This document shows positions 54,181 through 62,107 of a DNA stretch of 64,000 bases, in pieces (position 1 is the stretch's first letter; each line of letters starts with the position of its first letter). The stretch comes from Flavobacterium luteum. Its GTDB lineage: Bacteria > Bacteroidota > Bacteroidia > Flavobacteriales > Flavobacteriaceae. A model generated the notes under the pieces. It saw nothing but the letters and a program-made list of their open reading frames with translations. It did no database searches and had not been told where the DNA came from. Location: assembly GCF_008806775.1 (NCBI RefSeq), contig NZ_WAEM01000007.1:62001-126000 (forward strand), given 5' to 3'. Position numbers and translations under genes: made by a program.

Positions 54181-54720
54181 ATGGTTTATAAATTTAGAGT
54201 AATTCTCGATACCGAAGACGATGTTTTCAGAGATATTGCGATACTTGAAGATGATACTTTAGAAGATTTACACAATGCTATAGTAAATGCTTTTGGCTTT
54301 GATGGCTTAGAAATTGCATCTTTTTATACATGTGATGATAAATGGAATCAGGACGAGGAGATTTCACTTTTTGATACTGGAGATGTTCCTGGCGAACAAA
54401 AAATAATGAGTGATTATATTTTGTCAGAAATACTAAATAAAGAAAACACCAAAATCATTTATGTTTATGATTTTCTAAACATGTGGACTTTCCTTGTTGA
54501 ATTAGCTGCAATAGAAGAACAAACACTTGGAAATGTGTATCCTGAAACCCTATTTTCGCATGGAATTATGCCACTAGATGCTCCCGAAAAAGATTTTGAA
54601 GCTGATATGAACGATGATATTTATGGCGAATTTGAAGATGATTTTGATGAAGAAGATTTAGACATGCTTGATGGCGGAGAAAACTTTGAAGATTATGGCT
54701 TTGAAGAAAATTGGAATTAA
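54181..54720 (+). CDS. IS1096 TnpR-like / pRiA4b ORF-3 family protein
   Basis: 179 aa. The N-terminal domain (MVYKFRVILDTEDDVFRDIAILEDDTLEDLHNAI followed by LASFYT-like strands) is that of the plasmid pRiA4b ORF-3 / IS1096 passenger TnpR family, a ferredoxin-like fold of unknown function. The last 40 residues are very acidic (EDDFDEEDLDMLDGGENFED), possibly for protein contacts. No transposase is nearby, so the name is only a family label. Confidence 0.82.
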   Translation: MVYKFRVILDTEDDVFRDIAILEDDTLEDLHNAIVNAFGFDGLEIASFYTCDDKWNQDEEISLFDTGDVPGEQKIMSDYILSEILNKENTKIIYVYDFLNMWTFLVELAAIEEQTLGNVYPETLFSHGIMPLDAPEKDFEADMNDDIYGEFEDDFDEEDLDMLDGGENFEDYGFEENWN

Positions 54721-54721
54721 A

Positions 54722-55209
54722 TTTAAAATTGTTTAAAAGTTTAAAATTGTTTAAGATAGTTGCTTGATGGCTACAATAAAAAGATTTGAGGATTTAGAAA
54801 TTTGGCAAGAGGCAAGAAGACTATCTAAAGAAGTTATTTCAATATCCAAAACCACTGAATTAAATAGAGATTTTAAACTTAAAGACCAAATTAAGGGTTC
54901 TTCAGGTTCAGTTATGGACAATATTGCCGAAGGATTTGAGCGAAACGGTAATGGTGAATTCAAACAATTTTTAGCTATAGAAAAGGGTTCTGCAGGAGAA
55001 ACTCGTTCGCAATTATACAGAGTTTTCGATAATGAATACATAAATGAAATGCAATTCAATATCTTGATTGCTGAATACGAAAAATTAAGTGTTAAAATCC
55101 ACAATTTCATCGTCTATTTAAATAAAAAAGATTTTAAAGGAACCAAGTTTATTTCTTCTTAAACAGTTTTAACCTTTTAAACAACCTTAAAATCTTAAAC
55201 AATTTTAAA
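54722..55209 (+). mobile_element. S23 gene enclosed by an 18-bp perfect inverted repeat (possible small mobile unit)
   Basis: TTTAAAATTGTTTAAGAT (54740-54757) has its exact reverse complement at 55192-55209, bracketing the S23 gene. A direct partial copy (TTTAAAATTGTTTAA) precedes it at 54722-54736. The unit is about 490 bp and stands between two unrelated genes. No transposase is encoded. Confidence 0.5.
54767..55162 (+). CDS. S23 four-helix-bundle protein
   Basis: 131-aa helical protein of the S23 family, first known from intervening sequences of 23S rRNA genes. The pattern RFEDLEIWQEARRLSKEVISISK, then KLKDQIKGSSGSVMDNIAEGFER and NGEFKQFLAIEKGSAGETRSQL is the family hallmark. No rRNA gene is nearby, so it is a dispersed copy. 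Related Avd proteins work in diversity-generating retroelements, but no reverse transcriptase is here. Starts at the ATG at 54767, one codon after a TTG. Confidence 0.9.
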   Translation: MATIKRFEDLEIWQEARRLSKEVISISKTTELNRDFKLKDQIKGSSGSVMDNIAEGFERNGNGEFKQFLAIEKGSAGETRSQLYRVFDNEYINEMQFNILIAEYEKLSVKIHNFIVYLNKKDFKGTKFISS

Positions 55210-55235
55210 CAAAATATACATTATTAAAATATCTA

Positions 55236-56294
55236 ATGATAAACTTATACAATACCCACATCGAAACACTTTCCATACATCGCGTTGGAAATAAAAGCCG
55301 CAATGAAGCTATTTTCTTGTCTGAACAACCGTACTCACTAAATGACGAGATTGTTCCCTTAATTAAAGAATATTTCTTTAAACCTTTTCGGGAAAAAGAG
55401 GAAAATTATTATCAGTTTGCCCATGAAGTCGATTTAGATTACAATGACATGTATAAATATGCTTCAGAAATTTTTACAAACCCAAGTAATTTCCATGCGG
55501 TTTCTAAAAATATAACAACGCATTTATTCGAGCAATCGAATCATCCTCATATTAAAAATGGCGAAGTGTATGTAACCTATTTGACCAATTTAAATATTGA
55601 TAATAATGTTGTAGATGCGATAGGAATTTTTAAAAGCGAAATACAATCTGATTTTTTACAGTTTGAAGAAAAAGAGACGTCGTTAGAAATGATTTTACAA
55701 CACGGAATCAACCTGAATAAATTAGATAAAGGCTGTATTATATTTAACCATAAAAAAGAAGAAGGCTACAAGATTCTTACTGTTGATAGCAACCGTTATG
55801 ATGCCAGATATTGGTTAGAACATTTCCTTTCAGTTGATGCTTTTGAAGACGAAAATTTCATCACTAAGAAATACTTGAAATTCTGTCAAGGCTTTGCCAA
55901 AGATGTTGTTTTTCCTGCCGAAGACAAGAAAGAAGAAGTAATGTTCATGAACCGATCGGTGAACTATTTTGCTAAAAACGATCAGTTTGAAGAAACCAAT
56001 TTCTTAAACGAAGTATTAGACAATCCTGATTTGATTCCGGAGTTTAAAAACTACAAAGTAGACAAAGGCGAAAAATATTCTATCGAAGATATTACTACTT
56101 TCCCAATAGCCAATGCAGCGGTTTCTGATGCTAGAAAATCGATTAAAAACGTGATTAATTTGGATACTCATATTCAAATAAAAATGGATTTTATTAATCC
56201 CGAAAGTGCCGAAAAATATGTAGAAAAAGGCTGGGACGAAGAAAAACAAATGTATTATTATTTGGTTTACTTTAATAAGGAGCAGAAGAGTTAG
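55236..56294 (+). CDS. 37-kDa nucleoid-associated protein (NdpA family)
   Basis: 352-aa protein with the NdpA/YejK pattern: IETLSIHRVGNKSRNEAIFLSEQPYSLNDEI at the start, EVYVTYLTNL near 110, and a conserved KYLKFCQGFAKDVVFPAEDK segment near 215. NdpA proteins bind DNA in the nucleoid. Length is normal. It has its own short leader after the S23 unit and ends in a bidirectional terminator. Confidence 0.9.
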   Translation: MINLYNTHIETLSIHRVGNKSRNEAIFLSEQPYSLNDEIVPLIKEYFFKPFREKEENYYQFAHEVDLDYNDMYKYASEIFTNPSNFHAVSKNITTHLFEQSNHPHIKNGEVYVTYLTNLNIDNNVVDAIGIFKSEIQSDFLQFEEKETSLEMILQHGINLNKLDKGCIIFNHKKEEGYKILTVDSNRYDARYWLEHFLSVDAFEDENFITKKYLKFCQGFAKDVVFPAEDKKEEVMFMNRSVNYFAKNDQFEETNFLNEVLDNPDLIPEFKNYKVDKGEKYSIEDITTFPIANAAVSDARKSIKNVINLDTHIQIKMDFINPESAEKYVEKGWDEEKQMYYYLVYFNKEQKS

Positions 56295-56295
56295 A

Positions 56296-56337
56296 GAGAA
56301 AAAAGGCGTTTAAATAAACTTAAACGCCTTTTTTCTC
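56296..56337. terminator. Bidirectional terminator between NdpA and the 56343 gene
   Basis: Perfect 18-bp stem GAGAAAAAAGGCGTTTAA (56296-56313) with 56320-56337, loop 6 nt; A and T runs on both sides serve both converging genes. Confidence 0.92.
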
Positions 56338-56342
56338 ATACT

Positions 56343-57401
56343 TTACCTATCAAAAGCATTCGTGTTTTTATAATTTCGGGTAACAAACCCAAAAGCAGCT
56401 TTCATAACATTTCCCATAGATTTGGCTCTTTTAAAATTCAAATCATTAGTATAGCCGTACAATTCAAGTTTTAATTGTTTCAAATTGGCTTCTGGGGAAA
56501 TCGAATCATTACCCATGATTTCAATTAATAATTCAATACGATTTTCGGCAGAGTGAATTCTTTTTGCTAATGCGGCTCGTTCTTCATTTTTATATTGCTC
56601 AATTGAACTTTCTTCCAATTTTCCTTTTACCAATTGTACCATTGGATAATTTTCTTTAAAAAACTGCGGTCTATAAACTTTAAAATTTCCTTCGTAACAT
56701 TGCTGATCAAAATCTATTGGTCGTATTTTAAAAACAATTTGATCAAAATCATGAATAGGAACAATAACGTAATTATAGGCACGCATATCACCCAACAACC
56801 GAATCATGCAACGCTCGTTAAACTTGACAAACTCTTTGGCAATTTGAGCTTTCTCGGTTTCGGTACATTTCTTTAAATGTTTTTTTATGAAAACATCACC
56901 GGGAATTCCAATAATATGTTCTTCGATTAACGTATCGTTAAACACTAAAAAATTGATTTTATCAGGCGAAAGAATGTCTTCTAATTCTAAACCATAAATT
57001 CGTGAAGCATCAGCTTTCTTAATATAAAAATGAGTATAATTATCATTGAGAATGTTTCTAACTTTAACTCGAAAAGGTTTAGAATTTCCGAATGTACAGT
57101 AATCAATACAATCTACATTCAAAAACTTAATAATGCTTAAATTACCATCAGAATGCAATAGCGAATAAATTTTCTTTAATGTCAAATCAATTTCGGCTCT
57201 TTCAAATTCAGTATAATAGACCCGAATCCATAATGAATCTTGATTTTCAGCATCGTAGACATTTACCGAACCAGAAAAACGCAATAAATCATCATAACTT
57301 ATCGAAACTTTCGATTTTCGATCAAAACGCTCCAAATATTCCATTAATGAACTATTAACAGAATAAGATGGTTTTTTTAGAAGCATTAAAGGCTCGCTCA
57401 T
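56343..57401 (-). CDS. Conserved hypothetical protein, 352 aa
   Basis: Soluble alpha/beta protein without a signal peptide or membrane helix. The segment RLLGDMRAYNYVIVPIHDFDQIVFKIRPIDFDQQCYEG near residues 205-240 looks like a buried, possibly nucleotide- or metal-binding core reminiscent of the C-terminal part of kinase-like folds, but I see no full kinase set. The C-terminal 100 residues are helical. Likely conserved in Flavobacteriia, function unknown. Its promoter (minus-7 57418-57425) is clear. Confidence 0.7.
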   Translation of the reverse strand: MSEPLMLLKKPSYSVNSSLMEYLERFDRKSKVSISYDDLLRFSGSVNVYDAENQDSLWIRVYYTEFERAEIDLTLKKIYSLLHSDGNLSIIKFLNVDCIDYCTFGNSKPFRVKVRNILNDNYTHFYIKKADASRIYGLELEDILSPDKINFLVFNDTLIEEHIIGIPGDVFIKKHLKKCTETEKAQIAKEFVKFNERCMIRLLGDMRAYNYVIVPIHDFDQIVFKIRPIDFDQQCYEGNFKVYRPQFFKENYPMVQLVKGKLEESSIEQYKNEERAALAKRIHSAENRIELLIEIMGNDSISPEANLKQLKLELYGYTNDLNFKRAKSMGNVMKAAFGFVTRNYKNTNAFDR

Positions 57402-57417
57402 TGGTTTAACTTTTAAG

Positions 57418-57450
57418 CAAATTTACGATAAAATTAAAATGGTATTGCAA
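57418..57450 (-). promoter_or_regulatory. Promoter of the 56343 gene
   Basis: Minus-strand TAAATTTG (57418-57425) with TTG 22 bp upstream (57448-57450), 16 bp before the start codon. Confidence 0.7.
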
Positions 57451-57657
57451 CTACTATTTATTCATAATTTTAAATAAGAATTATATTTTTAAAATTTAAA
57501 GCCTACAATTCTAAATTACTCTTTATCAAGTTTTTAAAAATAGCAAAATTTGTAAGTTTACTAATATATTTTTATAATAAACAAGTACTTAATCGATGTA
57601 ATTTGCTGTTTATCATACTTTTAAATACATTTACAGACTAATAAATTTTTCTAAAGC

Positions 57658-57897
57658 ATGATAAATTCAAAATTCAAAAACGTATTTATTGCAAGAAAAT
57701 TATGGTGTTCCTTTTTTGGACATCGATTTGTAACAACTAAAAATGTAACGAATCATTTTAAAGAATATAAATGTTGCAAATGCAATTTAGAATTGACTAA
57801 TGATGAAAAAGGACGGAAAATTTTCCTAACCCCTGAATTAAAAGACATTAATAATACTCTAGAACTTTTTTATCAAAAAAGACATCATTTGGTTTGA
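57658..57897 (+). CDS. Small zinc-finger-like protein
   Basis: 79 aa. A basic N-terminus (FIARKLWCSFFGHRFVTTKN) leads to KEYKCCKCNLELTNDEKG, whose CxxC suggests a single knuckle, possibly completed by the upstream Cys and His. The C-terminus is helical. No family was recognised; the function is unknown. It is close to the ABC transporter genes but probably independent. Confidence 0.6.
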   Translation: MINSKFKNVFIARKLWCSFFGHRFVTTKNVTNHFKEYKCCKCNLELTNDEKGRKIFLTPELKDINNTLELFYQKRHHLV

Positions 57898-57966
57898 AAT
57901 TTATTTTCTTTTTAAGGTAATAAATCCCTATCTTGTTCGTCCTATAAAAAATTAAAAGACGAAACC

Positions 57967-58860
57967 TTGGAAACCATTCTTTCTATTACTAATCTCAACA
58001 AACGATTTGGCTCGGTTCATGCAGTAAAAAATGTTTCGCTCGAAATACAAAAAGGCAATGTTTACGGAATATTAGGCCCAAACGGAAGTGGTAAATCGAC
58101 TACATTAGGCATTGTTTTAAATGTTGTTAATAAAACTTCTGGTGACTACAGTTGGTTTGGAGGTACTATGCAAACCCATGAAGCTTTAAGAAAAGTAGGT
58201 GCAATTATTGAACGTCCAAATTTTTATCCGTACATGACGGCTAGAGAAAATCTAGAATTAGTTTGTAAAATTAAAAACATAAATACTGCTAAAGTTCACG
58301 AAAAACTAGAATTAGTTGGTTTATTAGAAAGAGAAAATAGCAAATTCAGCACTTTCTCACTAGGAATGAAACAGCGATTGGCAATAGCCTCTGCCCTACT
58401 AAACGACCCAGAAATTTTAATTCTTGACGAACCAACAAATGGTTTAGACCCACAGGGAATTCATCAAATTCGTGATATTATCAAACAAATCGCTGCACAG
58501 GGAACAACAATTTTATTGGCATCGCACTTATTAGATGAAGTTGAAAAAGTGTGTACTCATGTGTTGGTTTTACGCAAAGGCGAAATATTATATTCTGGCA
58601 GGGTAAACGAAATGACAAGCAATGAAGGTTTTTTTGAATTAGAAAGTGATGACAAAAGGGTTCTAAAATCTGTTTTGTTGCAACATCCATCAATAGATAA
58701 AGTAATTGATGAAAATAGTAAAGTATTAGTTTATCTAAAATCTCCACTGCAAGCTTCCGAATTAAACCGCTATTTGTTTGAGAAAAACATTGTTTTAAAC
58801 CACTTAGTTAAACGTAAAAATAGTTTAGAAGAACAATTTTTAGAACTGACAAAGAAATGA
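57967..58860 (+). CDS. ABC transporter ATP-binding protein
   Basis: 297-aa ATPase with Walker A GPNGSGKST (about 38-46), signature FSLGMKQRLAIA (about 135-146), Walker B ILILDEPTNGLDP (about 154-166) and a switch His in LLASHLLDEVEKV. A C-terminal extension of about 80 residues follows. It is paired with the membrane subunit downstream, as in ABC-2 type exporters. TTG at 57967 is the only start near the METILSITNL beginning. Confidence 0.93.
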   Translation: METILSITNLNKRFGSVHAVKNVSLEIQKGNVYGILGPNGSGKSTTLGIVLNVVNKTSGDYSWFGGTMQTHEALRKVGAIIERPNFYPYMTARENLELVCKIKNINTAKVHEKLELVGLLERENSKFSTFSLGMKQRLAIASALLNDPEILILDEPTNGLDPQGIHQIRDIIKQIAAQGTTILLASHLLDEVEKVCTHVLVLRKGEILYSGRVNEMTSNEGFFELESDDKRVLKSVLLQHPSIDKVIDENSKVLVYLKSPLQASELNRYLFEKNIVLNHLVKRKNSLEEQFLELTKK

Positions 58861-58935
58861 CAATAGCAATTTCAATTCTGAAGGCAAATATAATGTCAAA
58901 ATTTAATGTCAATAACAAGTCCTAATTTAATACTA

Positions 58936-59772
58936 ATGAAACGATTACTAGCTATAGAATTACAAAAAATATGGAAAAACAGAGCCAGTAAAGTCCTAAC
59001 TTTATCTTATTTTGTTTTACTTTCTTTTATTGCATTAATAGCCTCTATAAAATTTGATTTAGGAATTTTTAAATTTCATCTTGCCGAAATGGGAATTTTT
59101 AACTTTCCTTTTATTTGGCATTTTAACACCTATGTTGCGGCAATTTTAAAACTTTTTCTAGCCATTGTTATTGTTTCGATGATGGCAAATGAATACAGTT
59201 ATGGTACATTAAAACAAAATTTAATTGACGGAATGAGCAAGAAAGAATTTATACTTTCTAAATTTTTAACCGTTGTACTGTTTGCAGCAGTATCAACCGT
59301 TTTTGTATTTGTAATGTCTCTAATTTTAGGATTGTGTTTTTCATCGTACAATGAAATTAGTATTGTTTTTTCAGGACTTGAATATATTTTGGCTTATTTT
59401 ATTAAACTAGTGGGGTTTTTCTCGTTCTGTTTATTTTTAGGAATTCTAGTAAAACGTTCGGCTTTTGCTTTGGGTTTTTTGATGGTTTGGAATATTTTAG
59501 AAGGAATTGCAAAAGGGATTTTATCATTTAAACTATTTCCAGAAGGCAATATAGCATCAAATATTTCACGATTTCTTCCTTTAGAAGCGATGTCTAATTT
59601 AATTGTAGAACCTATCACTAGATTATCTGCCATAGAAAGCATAGGAACACAAATGGGTATCGAAAACACAAAAGATTATGGTGTGCATTGGTACAGTATT
59701 CTGATTGTGATTACTTGGACCGTTATTTTTATGTTAATGTCTTATAAATTACTTGAAAAAAGAGATTTATAG
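58936..59772 (+). CDS. ABC-2 type transporter permease
   Basis: 278-aa permease with six membrane segments. It starts with an amphipathic helix (MKRLLAIELQKIWKNRASKV), then helices including FVLLSFIALIASI, AILKLFLAIVIVSMMANEYSYGTLKQNLIDGMSKKEFILSKFL (the coupling helix segment) and a last VITWTVIFMLMSYKLLEKRDL. With the ATPase upstream it forms an exporter of unknown substrate. ATG at 58936 is chosen over an upstream start at 58906 because the helix begins there. Confidence 0.88.
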   Translation: MKRLLAIELQKIWKNRASKVLTLSYFVLLSFIALIASIKFDLGIFKFHLAEMGIFNFPFIWHFNTYVAAILKLFLAIVIVSMMANEYSYGTLKQNLIDGMSKKEFILSKFLTVVLFAAVSTVFVFVMSLILGLCFSSYNEISIVFSGLEYILAYFIKLVGFFSFCLFLGILVKRSAFALGFLMVWNILEGIAKGILSFKLFPEGNIASNISRFLPLEAMSNLIVEPITRLSAIESIGTQMGIENTKDYGVHWYSILIVITWTVIFMLMSYKLLEKRDL

Positions 59773-59780
59773 TATCTTTG
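59753..59780 (+). promoter_or_regulatory. Promoter for the T9SS type B surface protein, inside the permease gene end
   Basis: TTG (59753-59755), 17 bp, then TATCTTTG (59773-59780), only 8 bp before the ATG at 59789; the transcript would have a very short leader. The minus-33 part overlaps the permease 3' end. Confidence 0.7.
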
Positions 59781-59788
59781 CGGATGCT

Positions 59789-62077
59789 ATGATATTTTTT
59801 AGGTCTATTTTTTTTATTTTAATTTTTGGTTGCCTTCCAAATACTACTTTTGGTCAGTACATTAGTGTATCTGATAACTTTATAGCACAAGAACTTGTAG
59901 AAAACAAGTTAATTAATAGTCCTTGTGCAAACGTATCAAATTTTTCCGTTAGTGGTGGTAATTTTGGTAGTCAGCAAAGTTTTGGTTATTTTACAGCTAA
60001 CGGCAGTAGTTTTCCATTTGACAATGGAGTAGTTTTAAGTACTGGAAAAGCTGTTTCTTCATCTGGACCAAATAGTTCTATTTTAAGCGATGGAGACACG
60101 TCATGGCTTGGCGATGACGATTTAGAAAATGCTCTAGGCGTTAACAACTCTATTAATGCAACAGTTTTAGAATTTGATTTTGTTCCGTTATCTAACAAAA
60201 TTAGTTTTGATTATATATTTTCTTCCGAGCAATATTTATTGAATCCCAGGTCTAGTCAATGCGATTTTACAGATGGTTTTGCTTTTTTACTAAAAGAGGT
60301 GGGTAGCACAAATGCCTATCAAAATTTAGCTTTAATCCCAAATACCACTATTCCTGTTCGCGTAAATACGGTAAGAGGACCTGGCACCATTTGTCCTGAA
60401 GCCAATGAAACTTTTTTTGGAGGATTTAATGATACCGAACATCCAACAAATTTTAATGGGCAAACTAAAATAATGCAAGCTCAAGCAAATGTTACATCTG
60501 GTAAGCTGTATCATATTAAATTAGTAGTTGCTGATCAAGGGAATAATTTGTACGACTCGGCTATATTTTTAGGTGGTGGTAGTTTTAAATTTGAAAAGGA
60601 CTTGGGGCCAGATCAATTAATTGCTACAAATAATCCAGTTTGTCAAAACAATACATTTCCTTTAGATGCTACAGAATCTGGGACTAACTCCTACAAATGG
60701 TTTAAAAACAATATCGATACTGGTATTACTTCTCCAACCTATACAGTTACTGATGAAGGAATTTATAGAGTTGAAGTATCATTAGGAGCAACCATTTGCA
60801 AATCGATTGGTGAAATTACGATAGAATATTCGCCTCTTCCTGTTTTAACAAATACCATAATTGTACAATGTGACGATAACAAAGACGGATTAGGGTTATT
60901 CAACTTAAGCAAAGCGGACAAAATCATAACTAATAATGACAGTAGTCTTTCTACTATTGTTTATTATGAACAAATAACTGATGCCCAAAATCAAGATGTA
61001 TCAAAAGCCATTTCAAATCCAAATGCTTATGAAAGTACTTCTAAAACTATTTATGCAAGTGTAAAAAATACATTCGGTTGTGCTAACGTAGCGACTATCG
61101 ATTTAAAACTTTCGAACAATACCGTTCCAAAATCTAGAGATTTAGAAAGTTGCGATTTAGATGGTAAAGTTGATGGTTTTTATGGATTTGATTTAAGCAT
61201 TGCCACTCCTATTATTTTAGCAGGGTTGCCTTCAGGACTAGTTGTTGAGTATTATGAAACTTTAAATGATGCGCTATTGCAAATTAATGTTTTACCAAAC
61301 ACGTTTAGAAATACAGTTCGATACCAAATGAGAATCTATGCTCGAATTCTAAATGGTGCTGATTGTTATGGCATTATTCCTTTGGATTTATTTGTAAATT
61401 CTTTCGAAGATTTACCCGATGAAAATATAGTATTATGTGAAAAAACTTCTAAAAAATTAGAAGTAGACAGAAAATATATTTGGTTTGATTGGAATAACGG
61501 TAGTAAAGATTTTTTTACAGAAGTTAGTATCCCTGGAACATATATGGTTACCATTACAGATAAAAACACTTGTGTTGCCACTAAAAAATTTACAGTAGAA
61601 GGTTCCGGAAAAGCAACTATTACAAATGTAAATACGAATGATTTTCAAGAAAGTAATTCAGCTATAATAGAGTATTTAGGTTCTGGGGATTACGAATTTT
61701 CAATAGACGGGATAATTTTTAAAGACAGTCCTATTTTTGAAAATCTTGCGCCAGGGATATTTACGGCTTGGGTTAAAGACAAAAATGGTTGTGGAATAAC
61801 TTCTAAAAAATTTTATGTTCTGAATTATCCAAGATATTTCACTCCAAACGGAGATGGAATTAATGACAGTTGGTTTATAAAAAATATAAATGTTTTTCCA
61901 AATTCAGAGATTAGCATTTATGACAGATACGGCAAATTTCTTTACCAATTTATTGGTACAAATAAAGGTTGGGATGGCAAATTTAATTCGGTAGATTTAC
62001 CATCAACTGATTATTGGTTTGTTATAAATATTGGTATTATTAAAATAATTAAGGGACATTTTACATTAAAAAGGTAA
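59789..62077 (+). CDS. Choice-of-anchor L protein with T9SS type B sorting domain
   Basis: 762-aa secreted surface protein. Signal peptide MIFFRSIFFILIFGCLPNTTFG; an N-terminal choice-of-anchor L domain (FSVSGGNFGSQQSFGYFTANGSS ... LEFDFVPLSNKISFDYIFSSEQY); middle Ig-like repeats; and a C-terminal gliding-motility-type (CHU_C, T9SS type B) sorting domain, RYFTPNGDGINDSWFIKN ... YDRYGKFLYQF ... LPSTDYWFVINI ... GHFTLKR. It is exported by the type IX system. ATG at 59789 fits the signal peptide and the promoter; a longer frame from 59753 overlaps the permease. Confidence 0.9.
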   Translation: MIFFRSIFFILIFGCLPNTTFGQYISVSDNFIAQELVENKLINSPCANVSNFSVSGGNFGSQQSFGYFTANGSSFPFDNGVVLSTGKAVSSSGPNSSILSDGDTSWLGDDDLENALGVNNSINATVLEFDFVPLSNKISFDYIFSSEQYLLNPRSSQCDFTDGFAFLLKEVGSTNAYQNLALIPNTTIPVRVNTVRGPGTICPEANETFFGGFNDTEHPTNFNGQTKIMQAQANVTSGKLYHIKLVVADQGNNLYDSAIFLGGGSFKFEKDLGPDQLIATNNPVCQNNTFPLDATESGTNSYKWFKNNIDTGITSPTYTVTDEGIYRVEVSLGATICKSIGEITIEYSPLPVLTNTIIVQCDDNKDGLGLFNLSKADKIITNNDSSLSTIVYYEQITDAQNQDVSKAISNPNAYESTSKTIYASVKNTFGCANVATIDLKLSNNTVPKSRDLESCDLDGKVDGFYGFDLSIATPIILAGLPSGLVVEYYETLNDALLQINVLPNTFRNTVRYQMRIYARILNGADCYGIIPLDLFVNSFEDLPDENIVLCEKTSKKLEVDRKYIWFDWNNGSKDFFTEVSIPGTYMVTITDKNTCVATKKFTVEGSGKATITNVNTNDFQESNSAIIEYLGSGDYEFSIDGIIFKDSPIFENLAPGIFTAWVKDKNGCGITSKKFYVLNYPRYFTPNGDGINDSWFIKNINVFPNSEISIYDRYGKFLYQFIGTNKGWDGKFNSVDLPSTDYWFVINIGIIKIIKGHFTLKR

Positions 62078-62107
62078 TATAAGTCATTAAAGTATTAATT
62101 TTATACC

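Noticed and set aside
54181..54720. True transposon gene (IS1096 TnpR name)
   Set aside because: The family name is historical; no transposase or terminal repeats are present around it.
54767..55162. S23 gene as part of a 23S rRNA intervening sequence or a diversity-generating retroelement
   Set aside because: No rRNA gene and no reverse transcriptase or template/variable repeats nearby.
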